Below, one piece after another: positions 21,219 through 30,903 of a stretch of 64,000 nt of DNA. The first letter of the stretch is position 1; each line of letters starts with the position of its first letter. Under the pieces are notes generated by a model. That model made no database searches and was not told the origin of the DNA. It worked only from the letters and a program-made list of their open reading frames with translations. Origin of the DNA: Myxococcus landrumus (GTDB lineage Bacteria; Myxococcota; Myxococcia; Myxococcales; Myxococcaceae); NCBI RefSeq assembly GCF_017301635.1, contig NZ_CP071091.1, forward strand, positions 897,001 to 961,000. Reading direction: 5' to 3'. The position numbers were made by a program, and so were the translations under genes.

Positions 21219-21422
21219 ATGGCGACTGCGAAGGAACTGAGGGAGCTGTCGGCGGACGACCTGCAGCGGCGGGCGACGGAACTGCGTGAGACGCTGTTCC
21301 AGGACCAGCTCAAGCGGAGGACGGGCTCGCTGGACAACCCGTCGGAGCGGACCCTGCACCGGCGTGACCTGGCTCGGGTGCTGATGGTGCTCGGCGAGAA
21401 GAAGAAGGCGGCGAAGGCGTAG
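21219..21422 (+). CDS. rpmC: 50S ribosomal protein L29
   Basis: 67 residues, standard L29: MATAKELRELSADDLQRRAT, then LRETLFQDQLKRRTGSLDNP, HRRDLARVLMVLGEKKKA. GGAGA is five bases before the ATG. L29 lies beside L23 at the tunnel exit. Confidence 0.93.
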   Translation: MATAKELRELSADDLQRRATELRETLFQDQLKRRTGSLDNPSERTLHRRDLARVLMVLGEKKKAAKA

Positions 21423-21426
21423 ACCC

Positions 21427-21476
21427 TGGCCGCGAATCTCCAAACGTGCTCGCTCGGAAGCGGGTGCGTGCGGCCA
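21427..21476 (+). promoter_or_regulatory. Long-range inverted repeat in rpmC-rpsQ gap
   Basis: TGGCCGC (21427-21433) and GCGGCCA (21470-21476) form a perfect 7-bp stem enclosing 36 bases within the 102-base gap. Weaker than the other gap hairpins. Confidence 0.3.
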
Positions 21477-21524
21477 TCCGGAGTGCGAGAGCGCCCGGGT
21501 GTATGAGAGACAGTGAGAGAACAG

Positions 21525-21839
21525 ATGGCTGAGACGACTGAAGCGCCCAAGGCAGAGACCTCGACCCGCGGCCGTCCCAAGACGCGCGTGGGAATCGTCA
21601 CCTCCAACAAGATGCAGAAGACGGTGGTGGTCACCGTTCAGCGCCGGGCTCCCCACCCGAAGTACGGGAAGATCATGAGCCTGCGCGAGAAGTACAAGGC
21701 GCACGTGGAGGACCACGACTACCCGAAGAAGGTCACGATCAACGAGGGTGACCGGGTCCGGATCGCTGAGACCAAGCCCGCCTCGAAGGACAAGCGGTGG
21801 CGCGTGGTTGAGGTGCTGGAGAAGAGCAAGAACGTCTAG
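21525..21839 (+). CDS. rpsQ: 30S ribosomal protein S17 with N-terminal extension
   Basis: 104 residues; most bacterial S17 are about 80-90. The conserved part starts at [20 protein letters not shown], with [17 protein letters not shown] and the end [11 protein letters not shown]. About 20 residues rich in Ala, Glu, Thr and Lys precede it. ATG 21525 has GAGAGA upstream; a GTG four codons earlier is possible. Confidence 0.93.
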   Translation: MAETTEAPKAETSTRGRPKTRVGIVTSNKMQKTVVVTVQRRAPHPKYGKIMSLREKYKAHVEDHDYPKKVTINEGDRVRIAETKPASKDKRWRVVEVLEKSKNV

Positions 21840-21905
21840 CACGCACCTCCGCCAGTGTCGCCGCCAGGCGATGCGGTGGAGTCACCGGCGATAGGAGATT
21901 CCCAG

Positions 21906-22274
21906 ATGATTCAGATGACGAGCGTGCTCGACGTGGCGGACAACTCGGGCGCGAAGAAGGTGTTCTGCATCAAGGTTCTCGGCGGTTCGAAGCGCAAGTA
22001 CGCGTCTATCGGCGACATCATTGTCGTGTCGATTCGCGAGGCGCTGCCCAACTCCAAGGTGAAGAAGGGTGACGTGGCCAAGGCCGTCATCGTCCGCACC
22101 AAGCGCGAGGTGGGTCGTCCCGACGGCAGCTTCATCAAGTTTGATGGCAACTCCGCGGTCCTCATCAACAAGGACATGGAGCCCATTGGTACGCGCATCT
22201 TCGGGCCGGTGGCCCGTGAGCTCCGCGCCCGTAAGTTCATGAAGATCATCTCGCTGGCGCCCGAAGTCCTCTGA
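21906..22274 (+). CDS. rplN: 50S ribosomal protein L14
   Basis: 122 residues, standard L14. [20 protein letters not shown] opens it and [20 protein letters not shown] is the conserved middle; it ends [15 protein letters not shown] is about nine bases before the ATG. L14 faces the small subunit and forms bridge B8. Confidence 0.96.
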   Translation: MIQMTSVLDVADNSGAKKVFCIKVLGGSKRKYASIGDIIVVSIREALPNSKVKKGDVAKAVIVRTKREVGRPDGSFIKFDGNSAVLINKDMEPIGTRIFGPVARELRARKFMKIISLAPEVL

Positions 22275-22317
22275 GAGGACCCCAGGCCGGACGGCGAGCA
22301 GCCAGAGAGAGGAAGCC

Positions 22318-22647
22318 ATGCAGAAACTGAAGGTGGGAGACACGGTTCAGGTCCAGGCCGGTGCCGAGGCCTCCGAGAAGACCCCCGCGACGAAGCGCGG
22401 CAAGGTGCTGAAGATTGACCGGGAATCAGGCCGCGTGACGGTGGAAGGCCTGCGACTGGTCAAGCGTCACCTGCGCAAGACGCCCCAGAACCCCGAAGGT
22501 GGCATTGTCGAGAAGCCCGGCACCATCGCCCTGGCCAGTGTCCAGGTCGTGTGCGCCAAGTGCGACAAGGCGACCCGCGTGGGAGTCAAGACCGAGGGTG
22601 AGAAGCACCAGCGCTTCTGCAAGAAGTGCAAGGCGCTGATTGACTAG
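22318..22647 (+). CDS. rplX: 50S ribosomal protein L24
   Basis: 109 residues. An N-terminal KOW domain ([13 protein letters not shown], then [20 protein letters not shown]) is followed by a C-terminal zinc-ribbon-like pair, [13 protein letters not shown] and [10 protein letters not shown], as in many bacterial L24. It is an assembly initiator at the tunnel exit. GAGAGGAAG precedes the ATG. A 181-base gap follows. Confidence 0.94.
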   Translation: MQKLKVGDTVQVQAGAEASEKTPATKRGKVLKIDRESGRVTVEGLRLVKRHLRKTPQNPEGGIVEKPGTIALASVQVVCAKCDKATRVGVKTEGEKHQRFCKKCKALID

Positions 22648-22718
22648 GAGTCCCTGTTGGGGCATGTATGCGCGCCCTTCTGTCCGCCCAGGTGGGTGGG
22701 TAGGAGGGCGTGCAGGCA

Positions 22719-22749
22719 ACGAGGGCCTGGTTGTTCACGGGACCCTCGT
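22719..22749 (+). promoter_or_regulatory. Hairpin in rplX-rplE gap
   Basis: ACGAGGG and CCCTCGT form a 7-bp perfect stem with a 17-base loop, followed five bases later by a run of five T. It could be a weak terminator or attenuator inside the spc part of the cluster. The remainder of the 181-base gap shows no gene. Confidence 0.4.
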
Positions 22750-22828
22750 GGTGGTTTTTGATTTTCAAATGAAGGACTGATCGGACGCGCTGGGTCCACG
22801 ACGGCGCCCCGAAGCAGAGGATACGACG

Positions 22829-23482
22829 ATGGCTGACGAGAAGAAGGCCGAGCAGAAGGAAAAGAAGGCGAAGCGGGGCAAGAAGGAAGAGGCCAAGAAG
22901 GTTGGCTTCGCGGCGAACATCGAGGAAGGCCTCGAGAGCAAGCCGGCCCGCCTGAAGATTCGCTTCCACAAGGAAGGGGTGCCCGCCCTGATGAAGGAGC
23001 TGGGCCTCAAGAATCCGATGGAAGTTCCGCGCCTGCAGAAGATCGTCGTCAACATGGGTCTGGGCGAGGCGCTCGCCAACAACAAGATCCTGGAGTCGGC
23101 GGTGGACCAGCTCGCGGCGATCACGGGCCAGAAGCCCATCGTGACGCGCGCCCGGAAGTCCATCGCGAACTTCAAGTTGCGTCAGGGCCAGGCCATCGGT
23201 GCCGCCGTCACGCTGCGTGGCGCCCGCATGTTCGAGTTCATGGACCGCCTCATCACCGTGGCGCTGCCGCGCGTGCGTGACTTCAAGGGCGTGTCCCCGA
23301 AGGCGTTCGACGGGAAGGGCAACTACACGCTCGGCGTCCGCGAGCAGATCATCTTCCCCGAAATCAACTACGACCAGATCGAGAAGGTGAAGGGGCTCAA
23401 CATCAGCTTCGTCACCACCGCGCGGAATGACGAGCAGGGGCTGGCGCTGATGCGTCACTTCGGCATGCCGTTCCGCCAGTAA
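22829..23482 (+). CDS. rplE: 50S ribosomal protein L5 with Lys-rich N-terminal extension
   Basis: 217 residues against about 180 normally. The core begins near residue 40 and shows [40 protein letters not shown] and the C-terminal GMPFRQ. The first 39 residues are highly charged ([20 protein letters not shown]) and have no match in ordinary L5. No alternative start codon lies between them and the core, so the extension should be translated. L5 binds 5S rRNA with L18 in the central protuberance. Confidence 0.93.
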   Translation: MADEKKAEQKEKKAKRGKKEEAKKVGFAANIEEGLESKPARLKIRFHKEGVPALMKELGLKNPMEVPRLQKIVVNMGLGEALANNKILESAVDQLAAITGQKPIVTRARKSIANFKLRQGQAIGAAVTLRGARMFEFMDRLITVALPRVRDFKGVSPKAFDGKGNYTLGVREQIIFPEINYDQIEKVKGLNISFVTTARNDEQGLALMRHFGMPFRQ

Positions 23483-23508
23483 GCCCTCGAGCCAAGGACC
23501 TCACGACA

Positions 23509-23694
23509 ATGGCCAAGCTCTCCAAGATCGCCCAGGCGAAGCGCAAGCCGAAGTTCGCGGTGCGCCAGTACAACCGCTGCCCGCTCTGCGGTCGTCCCCG
23601 CGCCTTCCTGCGCAAGTTCAAGATGTGCCGTATCTGCCTGCGCAACCGTGCGCTGCGCGGCGAGATCACCGGCGTCACCAAGTCGTCCTGGTAG
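23509..23694 (+). CDS. rpsZ: 30S ribosomal protein S14, zinc-binding type
   Basis: 61 residues, the short C+ form of S14. The zinc site is CPLCGRP and CRICLRN (Cys-x2-Cys ... Cys-x2-Cys), and the C-terminus [11 protein letters not shown] is typical. AAGGA lies upstream of the ATG. It is followed by a 188-base gap with two hairpins before rpsH. Confidence 0.94.
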   Translation: MAKLSKIAQAKRKPKFAVRQYNRCPLCGRPRAFLRKFKMCRICLRNRALRGEITGVTKSSW

Positions 23695-23703
23695 CCGGTA
23701 GGG

Positions 23704-23743
23704 CAGGGTGCCGAGGAGCTCGCGAGGGCTCGTTGGCACCCTG
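23704..23743 (+). promoter_or_regulatory. Two-tier hairpin with GCGA loop in rpsZ-rpsH gap
   Basis: An outer perfect 9-bp stem (CAGGGTGCC with GGCACCCTG), a 3x3 internal loop, and an inner 6-bp stem (GAGCTC with GGGCTC, one G-U) capped by GCGA, a GNRA-class tetraloop. It starts nine bases after rpsZ. No U-tract. Such a stem with an internal loop resembles protein-binding RNA; the ligand is unknown. Confidence 0.6.
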
Positions 23744-23844
23744 GACGTGCTCCTGAAGAGCGTGTCTGGAAGAAGTTTCAAACACTGAAGTGGTGGTCGG
23801 CGCGAACCCCCGGGATGGGCCCGGCAGGCGCGACGAGCACAAAT

Positions 23845-23868
23845 GCGAGACTCCCAAAGAGGTCTCGC
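23845..23868 (+). promoter_or_regulatory. Hairpin just upstream of rpsH start
   Basis: GCGAGAC and GTCTCGC form a 7-bp perfect stem with a 10-base loop, ending two bases before the rpsH ribosome-binding site (GGAAGG). It could influence rpsH initiation. Confidence 0.45.
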
Positions 23869-23882
23869 CTGGAAGGTAGCCC

Positions 23883-24287
23883 ATGCCGGTCAATGATCCC
23901 GTTGGCGACATGCTGACCCGCCTGCGCAATGCTTCGCGCGCGCGTCACGACAAGGTCGTCATCCCCCACTCGAAGCTCAAGCTCGAGATCATCAAGGTCC
24001 TCAAGGACGAGGGCTTCATCGGTGACTTCGTCGTCCACACGCTCGAGGGCACGCCTCAGAGCGAGATCACCGTGCAGCTCAAGTACGGCCCGGACCGCAG
24101 CCCCGCCATCACCGGCATCCGCCGCGTGTCGAAGCCGGGTCTGCGCCGCTATGCCGGCGTGAACGACATCCCGCAGGTGCTGGGTGGCATGGGTATCTCC
24201 ATCCTCTCCACCTCGCGCGGCATCCTGGTGGACTCGGAGGCCCGCAAGCAGAAGGCGGGCGGCGAGCTGCTCTGCACCGTCTACTAG
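23883..24287 (+). CDS. rpsH: 30S ribosomal protein S8
   Basis: 134 residues, standard S8: [20 protein letters not shown] and the C-terminal [17 protein letters not shown] core with [10 protein letters not shown]8 is an early assembly protein and, in E. coli, the translational repressor of the spc operon. GGAAGG precedes the ATG. The 188-base gap upstream with two hairpins is the largest in this part of the cluster. Confidence 0.96.
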   Translation: MPVNDPVGDMLTRLRNASRARHDKVVIPHSKLKLEIIKVLKDEGFIGDFVVHTLEGTPQSEITVQLKYGPDRSPAITGIRRVSKPGLRRYAGVNDIPQVLGGMGISILSTSRGILVDSEARKQKAGGELLCTVY

Positions 24288-24351
24288 CCAGCGGCCTGGT
24301 GGCAGCGCCTCGTGAGAGTGCGCACCCCGGGCATACAGGACCGAGGCAATC

Positions 24352-24918
24352 ATGAGTCGGATTGGAAAACTGGCGATCAAGCTCGGCGACAAGACGAAGG
24401 CCATCGTCGCCGGCCAGCAGGTGAACTTCGAGGGCCCCAAGGGCAAGCTGTCGGTGAAGCTGCCCGGGAAGGTCAAGGTCGAGATCAAGGACGGCCAGGT
24501 CAACGTGCTGCGCGAGGACGAGTCCCGCGAGGCGCGCAGCCTGCACGGCCTGACGCGCACCATCCTCGCGAACGCCGCCAAGGGCGTGTCCACGGGCTTC
24601 GAGAAGAAGCTGGACATCCGTGGCGTTGGTTTCCGCGCCGAGGTGAAGGGCAAGGCCATCCACTTCGCGCTGGGCTACTCCCACCCGGTGGTGTTCAACC
24701 TGCCGGAGGGTGTGACGGCGGAAGTGGACAAGCAGGCCCGCACCGAGGACAGCCTCCCCACCGTGGGGCTGACCCTGCGTTCTGCGGACAAGGAAGTGCT
24801 GGGCGCGACGGCGGTCAACATCCGCTCGCTGCGTCCGCCCGAGCCCTACAAGGGCAAGGGCATCAAGTACTCCGAGGAGCGCATCCGCCGTAAGGAGGGC
24901 AAGACCGGAACGACCTAG
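24352..24918 (+). CDS. rplF: 50S ribosomal protein L6
   Basis: 188 residues, slightly longer than usual (about 178). MSRIGKLAIKLGDKTKAIV opens it and ends RPPEPYKGKGIKYSEERIRR with a short Lys/Thr tail. Two homologous beta-rich domains bind helix 97 near the factor-binding site. The ATG follows GAGG. Confidence 0.96.
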   Translation: MSRIGKLAIKLGDKTKAIVAGQQVNFEGPKGKLSVKLPGKVKVEIKDGQVNVLREDESREARSLHGLTRTILANAAKGVSTGFEKKLDIRGVGFRAEVKGKAIHFALGYSHPVVFNLPEGVTAEVDKQARTEDSLPTVGLTLRSADKEVLGATAVNIRSLRPPEPYKGKGIKYSEERIRRKEGKTGTT

Positions 24919-24978
24919 TCGTTCAGTCTGTCCTGAGTGTTCCCAATCCCGTCGGGCCCTCGTGGTCCGGCGGCATCA

Positions 24979-25009
24979 TCCGGCGGTGGAAGTCCGCATC
25001 ACCGCCGGA
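24979..25009 (+). promoter_or_regulatory. Perfect 10-bp hairpin in rplF-rplR gap
   Basis: TCCGGCGGTG and CACCGCCGGA form an uninterrupted 10-bp stem with an 11-base loop. It ends immediately before AGGACAAGGAAG, which contains the rplR ribosome-binding site. No U-tract. Confidence 0.6.
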
Positions 25010-25026
25010 AGGACAAGGAAGCAGCC

Positions 25027-25383
25027 ATGCCGACGAAGATCGATCCCCGTATCAAGAGGAAGAACCGCATCCGCAAGAAGCTCTCGGGTACCACCGAGCG
25101 GCCGCGGCTTACCGTCTACAAGAGCCTCAAGCACATCTATGCGCAGGTGGTGGATGACACCACGGGCCGCACCCTCGCGTTTGCCTCGTCGCTGTCCAAG
25201 GAGCTGAAGGGCCAGGACGAAGGCGACAAGAAGGCGGATGCGAAGCGGGTGGGTACCCTCATCGCGCAGCGGTGCAAGGCTGCCAACGTCGAGGCGGTGG
25301 TGTTCGACCGCAACGGCTTCCCCTATCACGGGCGCATCGCCGCCGTGGCTGACGCCGCGCGCGAGGCCGGGCTGAAGTTCTAG
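25027..25383 (+). CDS. rplR: 50S ribosomal protein L18
   Basis: 118 residues, standard L18, which binds 5S r[40 protein letters not shown] and the end [10 protein letters not shown] are typical. AAGGAAG lies before the ATG. An upstream in-frame ATG at 24937 would add 30 non-homologous residues and is rejected. Confidence 0.95.
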   Translation: MPTKIDPRIKRKNRIRKKLSGTTERPRLTVYKSLKHIYAQVVDDTTGRTLAFASSLSKELKGQDEGDKKADAKRVGTLIAQRCKAANVEAVVFDRNGFPYHGRIAAVADAAREAGLKF

Positions 25384-25402
25384 CTTTCGAAAGGATTTCC
25401 AA

Positions 25403-25924
25403 GTGGCAACTCCGATCAATCCGAACGATCTGGACCTCACCGACCGCGTGGTGAACATCAACCGCGTGGCCAAGGTCGTGAAGGGCGGCCGCCGGTTCTC
25501 GTTCGCCGCCCTCGTGGTGGTGGGTGATGGCGCCGGTCACGTGGGTGTGGGCCTGGGCAAGGCCAACGAAGTCCCCGAGGCCATCCGCAAGGGTGGCGAG
25601 AACGCGAAGAAGAACCTGTTCCGCGTTCCGCTCATGGGACACACGATTCCGCACGAGGTGCTCGGGCACTTCGGCGCCGGCTGGGTGCTGCTGAAGCCGG
25701 CCAGCGAAGGTACGGGCGTCATCGCCGGTGGCGCGGTGCGCGCGGTGCTGGAGGCGGCGGGTATCCGCAACATCCTGACCAAGAGCCAGGGTTCGCGGAA
25801 TCCGCACAACGTGCTGAAGGCCACGGTCGCGGGCCTGAAGTCGTTGCGCAGCGCGGCGCAGGTGTCGCGTCTGCGGGGCAAGGACGTCGAGGCGGCGAAG
25901 CTCGCCGGGGAGCAGAGGGGCTAG
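25403..25924 (+). CDS. rpsE: 30S ribosomal protein S5 (GTG start)
   Basis: 173 residues, standard S5. A GTG with AAAGGA upstream starts it. The dsRBD-like N-domain reads [18 protein letters not shown] and the C-domain [20 protein letters not shown]5 contributes to decoding accuracy and the mRNA entry tunnel. rpmD begins two bases after its stop. Confidence 0.96.
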   Translation: MATPINPNDLDLTDRVVNINRVAKVVKGGRRFSFAALVVVGDGAGHVGVGLGKANEVPEAIRKGGENAKKNLFRVPLMGHTIPHEVLGHFGAGWVLLKPASEGTGVIAGGAVRAVLEAAGIRNILTKSQGSRNPHNVLKATVAGLKSLRSAAQVSRLRGKDVEAAKLAGEQRG

Positions 25925-25926
25925 TC

Positions 25927-26196
25927 ATGGCGCTCAAGGTGAAGCTGACGAAGAGCTACGCGGGCGCTTCTGAGGACATGCTGGCCACCATCCGTGGCCT
26001 GGGTCTGAAGAAGTTTGGTGACGAGCGCCTGCTCAAGGACACGCCGGCCATTCGTGGCATGGCGTTCAAGGTGAAGCACCTGGTCTCCTCGGAGACGGTG
26101 AGCACCGAGGCGCCGGCGCCCAAGCGCCGCAAGCCGCGCAAGATCGCCCTCAGGGATCGTGCGCGCGCTCACCAGGCCAAGCAGGGCAAGGCCTGA
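25927..26196 (+). CDS. rpmD: 50S ribosomal protein L30 with basic C-terminal tail
   Basis: 89 residues; L30 is normally about 60. The core VKLTKSYAGASEDMLATIRG and GMAFKVKHLV is complete by about residue 60, then about 30 residues follow rich in Pro, Lys and Arg (APAPKRRKPRKIALRDRARA). The start is two bases after rpsE. Confidence 0.92.
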   Translation: MALKVKLTKSYAGASEDMLATIRGLGLKKFGDERLLKDTPAIRGMAFKVKHLVSSETVSTEAPAPKRRKPRKIALRDRARAHQAKQGKA

Positions 26197-26215
26197 GCAC
26201 GAGAGGACCAAGACA

Positions 26216-26743
26216 ATGAGCACTCTGCATGGTTTGAAGCGCCCCTCGCGCTCGTGGCACCGCAAGAAGCGGGTGGGTCGCGGCCAGGGTTCCGGTCTGG
26301 GCAAGACGGCCGGTCGTGGTGGCAAGGGTCAGAAGGCTCGTACCGGCAACATGCGGTTCGAGGGCTTCGAAGGTGGTCAGAGCCCGCTTCAGCGCCGTCT
26401 GCCGAAGTTCGGCTTCAACTCCCCCAACCGCACGATCTACGCGGTGGTGAACCTGTCGGACGTGGATTCCCACTTCGACGCGGGCGCCACGGTGGACGAG
26501 GCCACGCTGAAGAAGGCGGGTCTGGTCAAGGGTCGTTACGACGGCGTGAAGCTGTTGGCCCGCGGCGATCTGACCAAGAAGGTCACCATCCGTGTCCACA
26601 AGGTCTCCGAGGCCGCCAAGTCGGCGGTCGAGAAGGCGGGCGGCGCGGTGGATGTCCTCCCGCTGATGGCCCACAAGCCGGAGTCGGCTTCGAAGGCTCA
26701 CGCTGGCAAGGGCGTCAAGGCCCCCCGGCAGCCCAAGGCCTGA
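26216..26743 (+). CDS. rplO: 50S ribosomal protein L15 with C-terminal extension
   Basis: 175 residues against about 145-150. STLHGLKRPSRSWHRKKRVG and GKTAGRGGKGQKARTGNMRF are the Gly-rich rRNA-binding start; the core ends near VEKAGGAVDVLPL, followed by a Lys/Ala-rich tail (KPESASKAHAGKGVKAPRQ). GAGAGGACC precedes the ATG. A terminator-like hairpin separates it from secY. Confidence 0.95.
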   Translation: MSTLHGLKRPSRSWHRKKRVGRGQGSGLGKTAGRGGKGQKARTGNMRFEGFEGGQSPLQRRLPKFGFNSPNRTIYAVVNLSDVDSHFDAGATVDEATLKKAGLVKGRYDGVKLLARGDLTKKVTIRVHKVSEAAKSAVEKAGGAVDVLPLMAHKPESASKAHAGKGVKAPRQPKA

Positions 26744-26803
26744 GCATGACCGGCGCGCAGCACTTGCCGGTGGTGCGCGCCAGTTTGCTTGTGTAGGCTT
26801 CTG

Positions 26804-26837
26804 CGCCCCTTTCCCGTCCGTGGAACAGGGGCGTTTT
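26804..26837 (+). terminator. Terminator-like hairpin between rplO and secY
   Basis: CGCCCCT pairs with AGGGGCG and TTCC with GGAA across one bulge; TTTTGTC follows directly. It lies 41 bases before the secY GTG, so if it functions it would lower secY transcription relative to ribosomal proteins. Confidence 0.55.
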
Positions 26838-26877
26838 GTCGTCCTGGCAGAACCCTCACGAAGAGGATGGCTACCCC

Positions 26878-28224
<1,347 letters not shown>

Positions 28225-28245
28225 TTCACGACGTTGAATGTCCCG

Positions 28246-28284
28246 GGCGCCTCTCCCCGTCGTGGGGAGGGGCGCCTCGTCTTT
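28246..28284 (+). terminator. Intrinsic terminator after secY
   Basis: A 13-bp stem (GGCGCCTCTCCCC with GGGGAGGGGCGCC, one wobble) with a 5-base loop and TCGTCTTT after it, 21 bases past the secY stop. adk starts about 100 bases later, so adk-map may need readthrough or an unseen promoter. Confidence 0.65.
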
Positions 28285-28387
28285 CCGGGCCGGAGTCGTT
28301 CAAGATATTCGGTGGTGCACACGGGGGGCGCTTGGAAGTTTGGTGGCCGACGACTTCCGTGCCTTCCTTGGGAGCTGAGAGGAGCAC

Positions 28388-29041
28388 ATGAACCTGATCC
28401 TGTTGGGGCCGCCGAACGCGGGGAAGGGCACCCAGGCAAAGAAGTTGTTCGCGGACTTCCAGATCCCGCAGATCTCGACTGGCGACATCCTCCGCAAGGC
28501 AGTGGCGGACGGGACGGAGCTGGGCAGGGTCGCGGGGCCGTTGATGGCGGCGGGCCAGTACGTGCCTGACGACGTCGTGATTGGCATCGTGGAGGAGCGA
28601 CTGAAGCAGTCCGACGTGGCCAAGGGCTTCGTCCTGGACGGCTTTCCGCGCACCCCCGGCCAGGCCGACGCGCTGGACCACATGCTGGGGCGGCTGGGCA
28701 AGAAGCTCGATGCGGTCATCTCGCTCGAGGTGCCGCACAAGACGCTGGTGGAGCGTGGCTCTGGCCGACGCGTCTGTCCGAAGGACGGCAGCGTCTACCA
28801 CGTCACGCAGAGCCCGCCGAAGCGCGCCGGGTACTGTGACAAGTGTGGTGCCGAGCTCGTGCAGCGGCCGGACGACATGCCTGACGTCATCGAGAAGCGG
28901 CTGCAGAAGTACGACGCGGAGACGTCGCCGCTGAAGGACTTCTACGCGAAGAAGGGCGTGCTCAAGAGCGTGGATGGCGTGGGCTCGCCTGAGGGCATCT
29001 ACACGGCGATCAAGAACGCCGCGGCCAGGAACAAGGCCTGA
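28388..29041 (+). CDS. adk: Adenylate kinase
   Basis: 217 residues, long-form Adk interconverting ATP, AMP and ADP. P-loop GPPNAGKGTQ, AMP-site ISTGDILRKAV and LDGFPRTPGQA, and an extended LID with CPKDG and CDKC spaced as in the zinc-binding LID of some bacterial Adk. The first pair is Cys-x2-Asp rather than Cys-x2-Cys. The site between secY and map is the usual one for adk. GAGAGGAGC lies before the ATG. Confidence 0.96.
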   Translation: MNLILLGPPNAGKGTQAKKLFADFQIPQISTGDILRKAVADGTELGRVAGPLMAAGQYVPDDVVIGIVEERLKQSDVAKGFVLDGFPRTPGQADALDHMLGRLGKKLDAVISLEVPHKTLVERGSGRRVCPKDGSVYHVTQSPPKRAGYCDKCGAELVQRPDDMPDVIEKRLQKYDAETSPLKDFYAKKGVLKSVDGVGSPEGIYTAIKNAAARNKA

Positions 29042-29048
29042 TGGCCGG

Positions 29049-29105
29049 ACGGGCTGGCAAGCGGACCCTGGGCCCTTGCGGTGCCCCATGGCGCTTGCCA
29101 CCCGT
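29049..29105 (+). promoter_or_regulatory. Long hairpin in adk-map gap
   Basis: TGGCAAGCG (29055-29063) pairs perfectly with CGCTTGCCA (29092-29100); ACGGG with CCCGT extends it five pairs beyond a single bulged C, giving 14 pairs around a 28-base loop. It starts seven bases after adk. No U-tract. Confidence 0.6.
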
Positions 29106-29138
29106 GTCCCGTGCGGGCAGTGACCGCGCGGAGCGCCG

Positions 29139-29897
29139 ATGAGCCAGGTCCAGATCAAATCCAGGGAGGAGATTGCCCTCATGCGAGAGGCGGGCCGGAT
29201 TGTGGCCGACGTCCTCGACGCACTCGAGAAGGCTGTCGCTCCAGGAGTCATCACCTGGGACCTGGACGCGCTGGCGGAGCGGCTAACCGCAGAACGGGGT
29301 GCTAGACCTGCGTTCAAGGGCTACCTTGGCTTTCCGTGTGTGCTATGCGCCTCCATCAACGATGAGGTGGTGCACGGCATCCCGAGCAAGCGACGGAAGC
29401 TGGCCGAGGGCGACCTGATGAAGCTCGACTTCGGCGTATCCTACCGGGGCTGGTTCGGGGACTCGGCGCGGACGGTGCCAGTAGGGAAGGTGTCTCCGGA
29501 GGCGAAGGCCTTGGTGGACACCACCCGCGAATCGCTTCATAAGGCCATCCAGGCCATGAAGCCGGGCAACCGGCTGGGGGACATTGGCCACGCGGTCCAG
29601 CGGCACGTGGAGGCACGTGGCTACTCGGTGGTTCGGGATTTCACCGGCCATGGAATCGGCCGCAAGCTCCACGAGCACCCACACGTGCCCAATCATGGGC
29701 AGGCAGGAGCAGGGATGAAGCTCCGGTCGGGAATGGTGCTCGCGGTGGAGCCCATGGTGAACCAGGGGACCCATGAGGTGGAGCTCCTGGACGATGACTG
29801 GACAGCGGTGACGGCGGACCGGAAGTTGTCCGCGCATTTCGAGCACACCATCGTCATCACGGATGGGGGCCCAGAGATACTCACCCAAGGGCGTTGA
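29139..29897 (+). CDS. map: Methionine aminopeptidase, type I
   Basis: 252 residues. Removes N-terminal Met from new proteins using two metal ions. The ligand set is visible: Asp in KLDFGVSYRGWFGDSAR, His in TGHGIGRKLHEHP, Glu in LAVEPMV and a final Glu in SAHFEHTIVITDGG. No N-terminal SH3/zinc-finger linker. GGAG precedes the ATG. A 150-base gap separates it from infA. Confidence 0.96.
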   Translation: MSQVQIKSREEIALMREAGRIVADVLDALEKAVAPGVITWDLDALAERLTAERGARPAFKGYLGFPCVLCASINDEVVHGIPSKRRKLAEGDLMKLDFGVSYRGWFGDSARTVPVGKVSPEAKALVDTTRESLHKAIQAMKPGNRLGDIGHAVQRHVEARGYSVVRDFTGHGIGRKLHEHPHVPNHGQAGAGMKLRSGMVLAVEPMVNQGTHEVELLDDDWTAVTADRKLSAHFEHTIVITDGGPEILTQGR

Positions 29898-29973
29898 CGG
29901 AGAGGGACTGCGGGTGAAATACCTGGGTGTTACGGTAGGTTGGTAGGAATCCGAGTTTTCCTGCGCGGGACGC

Positions 29974-30002
29974 TTGCGACTTGCGGACCAAAGTGCTATC
30001 CC
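29974..30002 (+). promoter_or_regulatory. Possible promoter before infA
   Basis: TTGCGA (29974-29979), 17-base spacer, TATCCC (29997-30002), inside the 150-base map-infA gap and 46 bases before the infA TTG. Match to the sigma70 consensus is modest (4/6 and 3/6). Confidence 0.3.
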
Positions 30003-30047
30003 GCCGCGCTTCCAAGAGGTTCGTGGTCCGGGAAGAGGGTTTGACGC

Positions 30048-30266
30048 TTGCCGAAGGATGATTCCATCGAAGTAGAGGGGACGGTGATGGAGCCCCTCCC
30101 CAACGCGATGTTCCGCGTGGTGCTGGACAACGGCCACAAGGTTCTCGCGCACATCTCGGGCAAGATGAGGATGCACTTCATCCGAATCCTTCCCGGCGAC
30201 AAAGTGAAGGTCGAGCTTTCTCCGTACGACCTGACGCGCGGACGGATCACGTACCGGGCGAAGTAG
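30048..30266 (+). CDS. infA: Translation initiation factor IF-1 (TTG start)
   Basis: 72 residues, exactly IF-1: (L/M)[18 protein letters not shown], then [20 protein letters not shown] and [12 protein letters not shown], an OB fold that binds the A site of the 30S subunit. It begins with TTG, preceded by GGAAGAGGG; the only in-frame ATG downstream (in GTVMEP) would delete the first strand. A TTG start in an initiation factor gene may matter for its control. Confidence 0.95.
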   Translation: MPKDDSIEVEGTVMEPLPNAMFRVVLDNGHKVLAHISGKMRMHFIRILPGDKVKVELSPYDLTRGRITYRAK

Positions 30267-30341
30267 AAAGGGGCGGCCTTCCGAGGTACGGACAGGCGGC
30301 CTGTTGGCTTTTCATCTGTTTGAAGGAAGGAAGTTCGCTCC

Positions 30342-30458
30342 ATGAAGGTTCGGGCGTCCGTCAAGAAGATCTGCGACAAGTGCAAGGTTGTTCGCCGCAA
30401 GGGCATCGTGCGCGTGATTTGCGCTTCCAATCCGCGGCACAAGCAGCGCCAGGGCTAA
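30342..30458 (+). CDS. rpmJ: 50S ribosomal protein L36
   Basis: 38 residues: [20 protein letters not shown], then [18 protein letters not shown]. The zinc ligands are Cys-x2-Cys, a later Cys and a His (zinc-containing C+ form). GAAGGAAGG precedes the ATG. Its TAA is inside a small inverted repeat (AACGGCC/GGCCGTT, 30455-30472). It is too short to stand out by length but is unmistakable by sequence and position between infA and rpsM. Confidence 0.96.
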   Translation: MKVRASVKKICDKCKVVRRKGIVRVICASNPRHKQRQG

Positions 30459-30512
30459 CGGCCATAAGGCCGTTGGCTTCAGACCAACTCCACCCCAGAA
30501 GGAAGACCGAAG

Positions 30513-30896
30513 ATGGCTCGTATCGCCGGCATCGACCTGCCGCCCAACAAGCGCGCCGTGATCTCGCTCCAGTACATCTACGGGATCGGCAACAAGTCCG
30601 CGCACGACATCATCGAGGCGGCGGGTATCGATCCCACCACCCGGACCAAGGACCTCACCGAGGACCAGGCTCGAAAGATCCGTGAGATCATCGAGGCCAG
30701 CTACAAGGTTGAGGGTGACCTCCGGCGTGAAGTCACGATGAACATCAAGCGCCTGATGGACCTGGGCTGCTACCGGGGCCTGCGTCACCGCAAGGGCTTG
30801 CCGGTTCGTGGCCAGCGTACCCACACCAACGCGCGTACCCGCAAGGGTCCGAAGCGTGGCATCGTTCGGGCGAAGCCGGCGGCTCCGGCTCGGTAA
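30513..30896 (+). CDS. rpsM: 30S ribosomal protein S13
   Basis: 127 residues, standard S13: [39 protein letters not shown] and the basic C-terminal [20 protein letters not shown] that contacts the P-site tRNA. GAAGGAAG lies before the ATG. Confidence 0.96.
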   Translation: MARIAGIDLPPNKRAVISLQYIYGIGNKSAHDIIEAAGIDPTTRTKDLTEDQARKIREIIEASYKVEGDLRREVTMNIKRLMDLGCYRGLRHRKGLPVRGQRTHTNARTRKGPKRGIVRAKPAAPAR

Positions 30897-30903
30897 ACCG
30901 CAG

